A stretch of DNA of 49,072 nt from Rubrivivax gelatinosus (lineage in GTDB: Bacteria > Pseudomonadota > Gammaproteobacteria > Burkholderiales > Burkholderiaceae_C), in the NCBI RefSeq assembly GCF_016583785.1, contig NZ_NRRU01000034.1, positions 1 to 49,072 of the forward strand. The letters run 5' to 3'. Each line of letters begins with the position of its first letter. Position 1 is the stretch's first letter. Below the pieces are notes generated by a model. That model was not told the DNA's origin, did not search any database, and saw only the letters and a list, made by a program, of their open reading frames with translations. Shown here piece by piece: positions 24,150 through 31,137 of the stretch. A program made the translations under genes and the position numbers.

Positions 24150-24336
24150 GCAGGAGGTGATGCGGCTGGTGCTCCAGGGGCGCACCAGCAAGCAGATCGG
24201 GCGCCTGCTCGGCATCAGCGACTTCACCGTGCGCAAGCATCGGGAACATCTGCTGCGCAAGCTGAATCTGCGCAGCACCGCGCAACTGGTCGCGCTCGCG
24301 CTGCGTTCCGGCTTTCGGCCGGAGTCCGGCGACTGA
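24121..24336 (+). CDS. LuxR-type HTH segment in the +1 frame (second HTH unit)
   Basis: From about 24124 a frame one base ahead of the first HTH gene encodes LSAREQEVMRLVLQGRTSKQ, then IGRLLGISDFTVRKHREHLL and RSTAQLVALALRSG, a complete second LuxR HTH of about 65 residues, ending at TGA 24336. There is no good start codon in this frame before the HTH (only ATT 24124); the ATG at 24160 region is too late. So it is probably expressed by fusion to the upstream HTH through a frameshift, or is damaged. Similarity to the first HTH suggests internal duplication. Confidence 0.6.
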   Translation, partial: SIFANLSAREQEVMRLVLQGRTSKQIGRLLGISDFTVRKHREHLLRKLNLRSTAQLVALALRSGFRPESGD

Positions 24337-24458
24337 ATTCGCTGCAATCGAATACGACATCGGGAGTATTTGCACCGATCCGGATCGCTCCAAAAGATCG
24401 CGCCATAACGTTCCGCGCGCCTGCGGCCCGACGGACACAAGAGAACTCAGGGACGAAC

Positions 24459-24509
24459 ATGGCAAAAGCGAACGTCTGGGCATCGCGCGCTGGGCCTGGG
24501 GGCCCGTGA
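24459..24509 (+). CDS. 16-residue leader ORF before the winged-helix/NTPase gene
   Basis: A short frame MAKANVWASRAGPGGP begins at ATG 24459 after CAGGGA and ends at TGA 24507-24509, overlapping the ATG of the next gene as TGATG. The overlap and ribosome binding site indicate translational coupling. Two Trp/Gly-Pro codons occur but no attenuator repeat. Peptide function, if any, is unknown. Confidence 0.45.
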   Translation: MAKANVWASRAGPGGP

Positions 24510-25900
24510 TGACCCCCGGCGAGGTGCTCCGCTTCGACGGTTTCGAACTTCATCCTGTCGAACGCCGCCTGCTCGTGCGCGGACAGCCCGTCCTCGTGGG
24601 CTCGCGCGCCTTCGACCTGCTCCTGGCCTTGGCGCAACAGGGCGGGGCGCTGGTCACCAAGGACCAGTTGCTCGACCGTGTATGGCCGAACCTGGTGGTG
24701 ACCGAGAACAACGTCCACGTCCAGGTGTCGGCGCTGCGCAAGCTGATCGGCGGGCAGGCGATCCGCACGGTGCCCGGGTACGGCTACCGGCTTGCGGTGC
24801 AGCCGCTGCCAGAGCCCGCGGGTAGCCACGGGCCGGCCGCAGGACTTGCCGGCGCCCGCTCGCCGCCGCGACCCGCCGAGATGTTCGGCCGCGAGGACGA
24901 ACTCGCGCTGCTCGTGCAGCTGCTGGCGGCGCATCGCCTGGTCAGCATCGTCGGCCCGGGAGGGGTCGGCAAGTCCATGCTGGCGGACGCGGGCGCACGC
25001 GCCAGCGTCCAGGCCGGGCAGCGCGGCGCCTGCTGGGTCGACGTGCATGGGCTGACCGAGGCGCAGCAGCTGCCAGAGGCCGTGGCCCGGGCCCTCGACG
25101 GCACCGACCGGGCGCCCGCGCCGCCGTCGGACATCGCCCCGGCCTTGCGCGCCAGTCCCGCCCTCGTGGTCCTGGATGGTGCCGAACACCTGCTGGACGC
25201 CGTCGCCCGCGTGGCGGGAGACATCCTGGACGATGCGGCGGGCCCGCGCCTGCTGGTCACGAGCCAGGCGGCACTGCGCGTCGAGGGCGAGCGCGTGCTG
25301 CGTCTGTGCACGCTGCCGATACCGCCGCCCGGTGTCCAGCCGGACATCGCCATGCGATGTGGTGCCGTCGCACTCTTCGCCCACGAGGCCCAGGCCGCGG
25401 ACCAGCGCTTCGCACTCGACGAAGGCAATGTCGCGCTCGTGTTGGACGTGTGCCGCCGGCTCGACGGCCTGCCCCTGGCCATCAAGCTGGCCGCGCAGCG
25501 CACGCACGCACTCGGTTTGACGGCATTGCGCGACCTGCTGCCCGCTCATCTGCAACTGCTGCGCAATGCCAGGCGCGGTGCGCCGGCGCGCCATCAGACG
25601 CTGATGGCTTCGTTCGACTGGAGTTTCCGGCTGCTCGACGAGATGCAGCGCCTGGTGCTGTGCCGGCTCGCGGTGTTCGACGGTGTCTTCGCGCTCGACC
25701 ACGCGACACAGCTGGTCGCCGGCGGCGACCTCGATCCCTGGGCGGTGATGGAGGTCATGGCGAGCCTGGTGGAGCGGTCCTTGATCCAGCGCGATGCCCA
25801 GGCACTGAACGCCTATCGCCTGGTGGTGGGCATCCGCGAGCTGGCGTGCCGGCTGGGCGACGAGGCCGAAGACCGCGGGCAGCCGCCCGGCCGTCTTTAG
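24509..25900 (+). CDS. Winged-helix regulator with STAND-type NTPase domain
   Basis: A 463-aa regulator. Residues 1-100 are an OmpR/CadC-type winged helix: VGSRAFDLLLALAQQGGALV, then VTENNVHVQVSALRKLIGG and the wing RTVPGYGYRL. From residue 125 comes a STAND/NB-ARC NTPase: P-loop GPGGVGKS at 149-156, Walker B LVVLDGAEHLL around Asp223, GxP-type DGLPLAIKLAA and a winged-helix-like RHQTLMASFDWSFRLLDE. Relatives usually carry a long TPR sensor at the C-terminus; this one ends soon after the NTPase module. It may bind nucleotide and an inducer to switch the downstream peptide operon. Start ATG 24509, coupled to the leader ORF. Confidence 0.87.
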   Translation: MTPGEVLRFDGFELHPVERRLLVRGQPVLVGSRAFDLLLALAQQGGALVTKDQLLDRVWPNLVVTENNVHVQVSALRKLIGGQAIRTVPGYGYRLAVQPLPEPAGSHGPAAGLAGARSPPRPAEMFGREDELALLVQLLAAHRLVSIVGPGGVGKSMLADAGARASVQAGQRGACWVDVHGLTEAQQLPEAVARALDGTDRAPAPPSDIAPALRASPALVVLDGAEHLLDAVARVAGDILDDAAGPRLLVTSQAALRVEGERVLRLCTLPIPPPGVQPDIAMRCGAVALFAHEAQAADQRFALDEGNVALVLDVCRRLDGLPLAIKLAAQRTHALGLTALRDLLPAHLQLLRNARRGAPARHQTLMASFDWSFRLLDEMQRLVLCRLAVFDGVFALDHATQLVAGGDLDPWAVMEVMASLVERSLIQRDAQALNAYRLVVGIRELACRLGDEAEDRGQPPGRL

Positions 25901-25905
25901 AACGT

Positions 25906-25993
25906 TTCAGTCCCGTCTTCAGACCCGGCCAGGACTGAAGGCCGGCATCAGATCGACAGTGCAAGCGCAACGGCAATCCCGCCCTTGCGCTTG
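25906..25993. promoter_or_regulatory. Two inverted repeats upstream of the peptide gene
   Basis: TTCAGTCC (25906-25913) with GGACTGAA (25932-25939), and CAAGCGCAA (25962-25970) with TTGCGCTTG (25985-25993), are perfect inverted repeats in the 115-bp gap between the regulator gene and the 75-aa peptide gene. The first may be the end hairpin of the regulator transcript; the second, 22 bp before the peptide ATG, could be an operator or a leader hairpin. Confidence 0.55.
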
Positions 25994-26015
25994 AACCCAA
26001 CCGATCAGGACCGCC

Positions 26016-26243
26016 ATGACAACCGCTCTCACTCTCCAGCGTTCCCAGGGCCTGCGGGCCGCGACGAATCCGTTGTTTGCCCTGCCGGGCGTCGAGCACC
26101 TGTTTTCCGGCAGCCCGGTGGTGCTCGCCGCACCGACCCACGCCGACGACAAGCAGAACGGCTCGGGCGACAGCGCCGGCCGCGCGACGAACGTCAAGGC
26201 CCGCGGTGGCAACGACGCCCGCCAAAGCCGAGACGCCGGCTGA
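26016..26243 (+). CDS. 75-aa peptide, candidate RiPP precursor
   Basis: A small Cys-free protein with two contrasting halves: a hydrophobic N-terminal part (NPLFALPGVEHLFSGSPVVL at residues 18-37) and a hydrophilic, Gly/Asp/Asn/Arg-rich C-terminal tail (GSGDSAGRATNVKARGG) of about 30 residues. This leader/core-like layout, the position 9 bp before an asparagine-synthetase-like ATPase gene, and the AGGA ribosome binding site suggest a ribosomal peptide precursor. There is no double-Gly site, no Ser/Thr/Cys cluster for lanthipeptides, and no lasso-type Thr(-2)/Gly(+1)/acid(8-9) arrangement that is convincing. I do not recognise the family; the precursor idea is inference from context. Confidence 0.65.
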   Translation: MTTALTLQRSQGLRAATNPLFALPGVEHLFSGSPVVLAAPTHADDKQNGSGDSAGRATNVKARGGNDARQSRDAG

Positions 26244-26252
26244 GAGGCCGCC

Positions 26253-27878
26253 ATGATCTCGTTTCGCATCGAAGCTGGTGACCGCCTGCTGCCGTGGACC
26301 GCTGCTGCGGGCCGCTGGGTGGCCGGGCGCAGCTGGGTCCAGCCTTTCGAACATCCCGCGCTCGAGTGCTGCTCGCTGGTGAGCCCAGACCGGCTTGCCT
26401 TCATCGTGCGCGAGCGGGGCGCCATGACCGGTCGCCTGACCGGCCTGGAGCCGCAGCGGGTGGACGAGCAGGCGTGGGACGAGCAGCTTGCCGCGGCACT
26501 GCAATGGCCGCTCAACGTCAGCGTGCTGACGTGGCGGACCGATGCAGCCGGGTCGGTGCTCCTTCGGTGCGGCGGCTGGGGCACGGCTCCGGTGTGCCTG
26601 GCCGTGCAGCGCGACACGCTGCACGGCCACTGGGACCCGGCGCAGCTGTACCGCTTCCTGCAGGGCGGTGTCGACTTCGGTCGCGCCGCCTACCTGCTGG
26701 CGCGCATCGGCGCGCCGTACTCGCGGCGCACGCTCTTCCCGGGCATGCAGCTGCTGACCGAGCGCGCCTGCGCCGACTGGGACCCCGAGCGGCACGGCCT
26801 GCGGATCGACTACCCACAACCGATGCCGGTGGCCGGGCCGCGCACCCTGCGCGCCGATGCCGACGTGCTCGGCAGCTTCGAAGCGCTGCTGGGCGCGAGC
26901 ATCACGCGCTGGCTGGACCCAGGCCGTGACGTGTTCGCCACGGAGCTGAGCGGCGGCCTGGACAGCGCCGTGGTGGGGCTGGTCGCCGCCAAGCTCAGCG
27001 GTCGGCCGGTGCGCAGCTACGGGCTCATCGTCCCCGACGAAACCGGCCGCGTGCAGACGCGACGACGGCAGCTGATCGTCGAGCGCCTCGGGGCGCTGGA
27101 CAGCGCCATCGACGCCTCGCGCCACACGCCTTTCAGTTCGCCGCGGCACGAGGGTGACGACGCCATCGTGCCCTGGGGCGAGTTCTATCACGAGGCCTTT
27201 CTGGCGCTGCTGCGCCGTGCTCGCGGCCACGGCGTGCACACCATCCTCACCGGCATCGGCGGTGACGAGATCTCGACGCTGGCGCACGACGAGCTGGATC
27301 CGCGCCGGCCCGCCCCGATGGCGGAACCGGCCCTGCCGAGCTACCTCAGCGACCGTGCGCTGCAGGCCTTTCGCGAGGAGGCGCAGCACGGCCTGGACTG
27401 CGCGCCGAACGGGGCCGCCCTGCGCAGCGTCTTCGAGGCCGCGCAGGCCGGCACCGCGGTCTATCTGCGCGCCGGTGTCTGGCCGCTGTATCCGTACGCG
27501 ACGCCCGAGCTCGTCGAGTTCTGCCGCAGCCTGCCGGCCGAGTGGCGGCGCGGCCGGCGGCTGCAGCGTGAGTACCTGGCACGGCACGGCCTGCCGCAGG
27601 AGGTCTACCGGCCGGAGCTGCCGGAGAGCTTCATTCCGCTGCTGGACCAGGCGATGCGGCACGACGCGCGCAAGACCATCGAGGCGCTGTTCCAGGACTC
27701 GCTGCTGGCCGACGCCGGCCTGGTCGACACCCCGCGCCTGCTGGCGGCCTACCGCCGTTACTGCAGCGGCGAGGACCTGAGCGAGTCCGACTTCCTCCTC
27801 GAGGCCGTCGTGCTCGAACTGACGCTGCGCACGCTGCAGGCCGGCACCGAACGACAGCACGAGGCCGTCGCGGCCTGA
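26253..27878 (+). CDS. Asparagine synthetase-like ATP-dependent amide-forming enzyme
   Basis: A 541-aa protein related to the C-terminal synthetase domain of AsnB and to lasso-peptide cyclases and beta-lactam synthetases. The PP-loop ATP-binding motif is SGGLDS at 233-238 in ELSGGLDSAVVGL, and GIGGDE at 334-339 is the second conserved loop. The N-terminus begins MISF, without the catalytic Cys2 of glutaminase domains, so it cannot release ammonia from Gln and probably activates a carboxylate by adenylation for attack by another amine. Conserved C-terminal YPYATPELVEFCRSLP and LQREYLARHGLPQEV resemble AsnB (P-F-x-D-x-x-L-v-e-f and K-x-x-L-R). It lies in an operon with the 75-aa peptide gene. 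Confidence 0.88.
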   Translation: MISFRIEAGDRLLPWTAAAGRWVAGRSWVQPFEHPALECCSLVSPDRLAFIVRERGAMTGRLTGLEPQRVDEQAWDEQLAAALQWPLNVSVLTWRTDAAGSVLLRCGGWGTAPVCLAVQRDTLHGHWDPAQLYRFLQGGVDFGRAAYLLARIGAPYSRRTLFPGMQLLTERACADWDPERHGLRIDYPQPMPVAGPRTLRADADVLGSFEALLGASITRWLDPGRDVFATELSGGLDSAVVGLVAAKLSGRPVRSYGLIVPDETGRVQTRRRQLIVERLGALDSAIDASRHTPFSSPRHEGDDAIVPWGEFYHEAFLALLRRARGHGVHTILTGIGGDEISTLAHDELDPRRPAPMAEPALPSYLSDRALQAFREEAQHGLDCAPNGAALRSVFEAAQAGTAVYLRAGVWPLYPYATPELVEFCRSLPAEWRRGRRLQREYLARHGLPQEVYRPELPESFIPLLDQAMRHDARKTIEALFQDSLLADAGLVDTPRLLAAYRRYCSGEDLSESDFLLEAVVLELTLRTLQAGTERQHEAVAA

Positions 27879-28020
27879 GTTCCATCCATCGGAGGGCACC
27901 ACGCCTCCATCGCGGCACTGGCATCGCGGGCAACCAGGCTGAGGACGCAAGACCCGCTCACCGTGCGCGACGCCGCTCAGCCGGCGCGCGCGATCCCGTC
28001 AACCTTAGCGGAGCACGAAT

Positions 28021-29418
28021 ATGGCCAACGTCGACCAAAGCGTCATGTGGGCGCGACTGATGCAGTCCATGCAAGCGGAACTGTTTCCCAACGGCCTCGG
28101 GGCCGGCACGATGTTCTCGGCCGCATCGGTGGCCCGTTCGATCAACCTCAACGCCACCGATGCCGGCGTCACCAACTACGGCATCTATTCGCTGGGCGAC
28201 ATCATTCCCGCCAACAGCCCCGACTACAACCCGGCGCCCAGCGGCCTGGCCGCGTCGTACATGCAGTTCCTGGCCTGGATCGATCTGGGTGGCGACACCA
28301 ATCCGAACCTGCAGTCGCAGCTCAACATCGCGCTCGCCGGCGATGGCGGCGCCAACCCCGGCCTGATCGCCATCCAGGCCGGCTACAACAACACCTACAA
28401 CGCTGCCGCCAAGGCCTATACGGACCAGAAGGCGGCGGCCGCCACGGTCGGCGACACGGTCGCCCCGTTCAAGAGTTGGGTCCTGACCAACTACCCCTCG
28501 CTCGCCACGGCGCAGAGCCAGCTCGCGGGTGCGCAATCGAAGGTGGACCAGCTGAGCAACCAGCTCTACGGGCCCGGCTATCAGCAGGTCCAGCTGGCGC
28601 GCCAGATCACCGGGATCAACGGCGGCGCCCAGGATCCGATGCAGCAGAACAACTACAACATGCAGATCACCTCGGCGACCTACATCCCGCCGGGCTCGAC
28701 GGCGGCGGTGATCGGGCAGGCCGCACCGTCCACCACGGCCAGCACGGTCACGAACGTGTCGTCCTACGTGCCGCTCTACCAGTTCGACACCGCCTACGCG
28801 GCGACCTACACGCAATGGCAGGCCGCGAGCGTCGCCGGCACGATCGGGCAGACCTTCCACTTCGACTCGAGCAGCCAGGACTACGACTACCAGGCTTCGG
28901 GCTGGAATGCCTCGGCCAAGGCGAGCTGGTCGGACTTCTTCAGGACGGTCAGCGGCTCGACCAGCTCCAGCGCCACGGCCGTGTCCGTGGACGCCAGCTC
29001 GTCCGCGTTCAGCTTCGATGTGTCCTTCGTCGGCGCCAAGGCCTTCGGCATCAACCCGGGGCCCTGGTGGCAGAACGGCTCGCTGGTCAGCACCTATCGC
29101 GACAAGCTCAAGCCCGGTGCGCCTGACTTCTTCTCCGACGCCGGCGCCCTGGCGCGGCGCGCCTCGCAAGTGGTGCTGGGGTTCGAGCCGACCATCACCA
29201 TCAAGATGTCGGCGCAGGACTACAGCCGCGTCAAGTCGTCCTGGCAGACCCAGGCGGCGCTCACCATCGGTGTGGGGCCGTTCAGCTTCGGCGCCTCGGG
29301 CGGGGCGAACTCGTCCAAGGACCAGATCCATTACGACGATGCCAGCTCGTCGATCCGGATCGGCCCGATCAAGTCCACGATGCCGGTTCTGCTGGGCGTG
29401 GTCAGCAGCAGGCTCTGA
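28021..29418 (+). CDS. Large protein of unknown family A (paralog of the next gene)
   Basis: A 465-aa protein with no signal peptide or membrane segment. Landmarks shared with the following gene: LFPNGLGAGTMF near the start, a YSLGDIIPANSPDYNP segment, ATYTQWQAASVAG (about residue 260), ARRASQVVLGFEP and a C-terminal IRIGPIKSTMPVLLGVVS. Residues 155-200 contain a helical stretch (LATAQSQLAGAQSKVDQLSN) likely to be a coiled coil that is absent in the paralog. Composition is rich in Ser, Ala, Tyr and Gly with many beta-type patterns. The start ATG 28021 follows GCGGAG. I do not recognise the family; it may be the product-binding, effector or structural protein of the locus. Confidence 0.75.
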   Translation: MANVDQSVMWARLMQSMQAELFPNGLGAGTMFSAASVARSINLNATDAGVTNYGIYSLGDIIPANSPDYNPAPSGLAASYMQFLAWIDLGGDTNPNLQSQLNIALAGDGGANPGLIAIQAGYNNTYNAAAKAYTDQKAAAATVGDTVAPFKSWVLTNYPSLATAQSQLAGAQSKVDQLSNQLYGPGYQQVQLARQITGINGGAQDPMQQNNYNMQITSATYIPPGSTAAVIGQAAPSTTASTVTNVSSYVPLYQFDTAYAATYTQWQAASVAGTIGQTFHFDSSSQDYDYQASGWNASAKASWSDFFRTVSGSTSSSATAVSVDASSSAFSFDVSFVGAKAFGINPGPWWQNGSLVSTYRDKLKPGAPDFFSDAGALARRASQVVLGFEPTITIKMSAQDYSRVKSSWQTQAALTIGVGPFSFGASGGANSSKDQIHYDDASSSIRIGPIKSTMPVLLGVVSSRL

Positions 29419-29437
29419 GCGCCTGCCACCCCTCACC

Positions 29438-29460
29438 GCCCCGGGCCGACGGCCCGGGGC
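29438..29460. promoter_or_regulatory. Intercistronic hairpin between the two paralogs
   Basis: GCCCCGGGCC (29438-29447) and GGCCCGGGGC (29451-29460) form a perfect 10-bp stem with a GAC loop, 20 bp after the first paralog stop and 32 bp before the second start. There is no T-tract. It may protect the upstream message or lower readthrough to the second gene. Confidence 0.6.
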
Positions 29461-29491
29461 GGCCCCCATGCCGGCAGGGAGCGCCGCCACC

Positions 29492-30619
29492 ATGACCACC
29501 AAAGACAACGGGTTGAAGTCGGCCTGGGCCGATTGGGCCGACGCGCTGGTCGCCACGCTGTTCCCGGCCGGCCTGGGCTCGGGCCAGCACTTCGCTTTCG
29601 GGCAAACCACGCTGGTCGCCGACTTCGCAAACAGTGATCCGGAAGTCATCAACTCCGAGATCTTTCGCATCGGCGACTCGGTGCCCCAGCCGTCCCCGGA
29701 TTTCGTGCCGATGGGCAGCCTGTACGAGGCCTACGGCTTCTTTCTGCAGCGCCTGTCGTCGCCAGCGCTGGCCTCGGCGCTGGCGGCCTGGAAGGACGCC
29801 ACCAGCATCAGCCCCAGTCGCTTCAACATGCCGACGAAGATAGGCACGCAGGCACCGGCCGGCACCGTGCCGGTCGGGCCTGCCGCCGATCCGCAGGGCT
29901 CGACCACCTATCTGCCGGCCTATTCGCTGGATGCCGGCTTTCGCGGCCGGTACAAGGAATGGCAGGCGTCCAGCGTTGCCGGACGAACCAGCGACGGCGG
30001 CGTCATCCGCGTCAGCTCGGCCGGCAGCGCCGCGGGTGCGCCGGTCCTGCGATCCATGAAGGCGAGCGCAGGCCCTGCGGCCGATGCGCTGCCGCCGTTC
30101 ATCCGGTTCCACGCGCCGGGCGTGGTCGCCAAGACATCGATGCGGGATCTGGCCGGCCCGCAGGCGGCAGCGCCAGTTGCGACCCCGGCCTTGGACAGCT
30201 ACTCGCTGGAGGTGTGCTTTACCGGCCTGGGCACCTTCATGCTGGGGCCGACCCAGTGGTTCAGCGACACGGCGGTACGTTTGTTCGCGAGCCAGCTTAC
30301 GGCGGCGGACCAGGTCAGCTACTTCGGCCGCCAGGGCGTGCTGGCGCGTCGCATCTACCAGGTCGTCGTCGGCTTCGAACCCTCGGCGACCTTGCGCTTC
30401 GACGCTGGAAGCTCCGGCAACCGCAACGCAAAGCCGCTGCTGGCGCCGCCCCCCGGCGCCTCGATCGGCGTGGGCCCGCTGAGTTTCGACAGCGCCTCGC
30501 TGAAATCGGCCACCGGCGGTGACGGCACGACCCTCACCATCGGTCCCGCCGCGTCCAGCATGCCGATCCTGCTGGGCGTGGTCAGCATGGATCTGGCCCG
30601 TGTGGACGCTGTGCCATAG
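29492..30619 (+). CDS. Large protein of unknown family B (paralog of the previous gene)
   Basis: A 375-aa soluble protein. It shares with its neighbour LFPAGLGSGQHFAFG, EIFRIGDSVPQPSPDFVPMG, YKEWQASSVAG, LARRIYQVVVGFEPSATL and the ending IGPAASSMPILLGVVSMDL, so both descend from one gene. The shared C-terminal part contains IGVGPLSFD. The coiled-coil insertion of the first paralog is missing, and the region in the middle is Ala/Gly/Pro-rich. No signal peptide. The start ATG 29492 has GGGAG 10 bp upstream; ATG 29468 in frame would add eight residues. No function can be assigned. Confidence 0.75.
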   Translation: MTTKDNGLKSAWADWADALVATLFPAGLGSGQHFAFGQTTLVADFANSDPEVINSEIFRIGDSVPQPSPDFVPMGSLYEAYGFFLQRLSSPALASALAAWKDATSISPSRFNMPTKIGTQAPAGTVPVGPAADPQGSTTYLPAYSLDAGFRGRYKEWQASSVAGRTSDGGVIRVSSAGSAAGAPVLRSMKASAGPAADALPPFIRFHAPGVVAKTSMRDLAGPQAAAPVATPALDSYSLEVCFTGLGTFMLGPTQWFSDTAVRLFASQLTAADQVSYFGRQGVLARRIYQVVVGFEPSATLRFDAGSSGNRNAKPLLAPPPGASIGVGPLSFDSASLKSATGGDGTTLTIGPAASSMPILLGVVSMDLARVDAVP

Positions 30620-30702
30620 GCGGGTGTTCCGGTGTGGCCGATCCCGTCAGACGGGGGACGGGCTGGCAGCCGATCGCGCCGCCGGCCGCCGCTGCCGGCG
30701 CC

Positions 30703-30990
30703 TCAGGCCACGAGTGCGATCGCGCCCTGGTAGGCGCCGAGCAGCAGCGCGCTGACGGCGATGTTGGCCAGCAGGTGGCGTTCGCCCATGCCGACGTGGA
30801 TGCCGACGCGGGCGCTGACCGCGCCCCACATCACGACGATCAGCAGCGCGCCGGCGTCGGCACGCGCCAGGCCGAAACCGCCCGCCTGCAGCAGGCCGAC
30901 GATCAGCAGCCAGAGTCCGCAGCCCATCACGGCAGCGGCGGTGAGCTCGTTGAAGCTGGGTTTGCGCAGCGCGATGCCGATGAGTTTCAT
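30703..30990 (-). CDS. Small membrane protein, unknown function
   Basis: A 95-aa protein with three predicted membrane segments: ELTAAAVMGCGLWLLIVGLL, then AGALLIVVMWGAVSARVGI and LLANIAVSALLLGAYQG. The start MKLIGIALRKPSF is basic, so the N-terminus is probably cytoplasmic. No family is recognised. It stands convergent to the second paralog and on the same strand as the metallo-hydrolase gene, with a 147-bp gap between them. Confidence 0.68.
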   Translation of the reverse strand: MKLIGIALRKPSFNELTAAAVMGCGLWLLIVGLLQAGGFGLARADAGALLIVVMWGAVSARVGIHVGMGERHLLANIAVSALLLGAYQGAIALVA

Positions 30991-31137
30991 GGGTGAGACC
31001 GGACGGTGCGCCGGCCGCCGGCAGTCGAGGCTGGCGTTTCGGGCGCGGTAGATGATGTCCTTCAGCGTAGCGGCCAGGCCTCGCGCTCAGCCTTGAAATA
31101 GGTCAAGCGAAACCACGCTGTTGCACGCCTTGCGGGT

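Noticed and set aside
26016-27878. Classical lasso-peptide cluster
   Set aside because: There is no transglutaminase-like leader peptidase, no RRE protein and no ABC exporter, and the peptide has no convincing Gly1/Asp-Glu 7-9 core after a Thr(-2). Only the AsnB-like enzyme agrees.
25755-27950. A 731-codon minus-strand frame opposite the AsnB-like gene
   Set aside because: The sense strand carries PP-loop motifs and continues in frame with its operon neighbours; the antisense product is Arg/Gln/Ala-rich without motifs.
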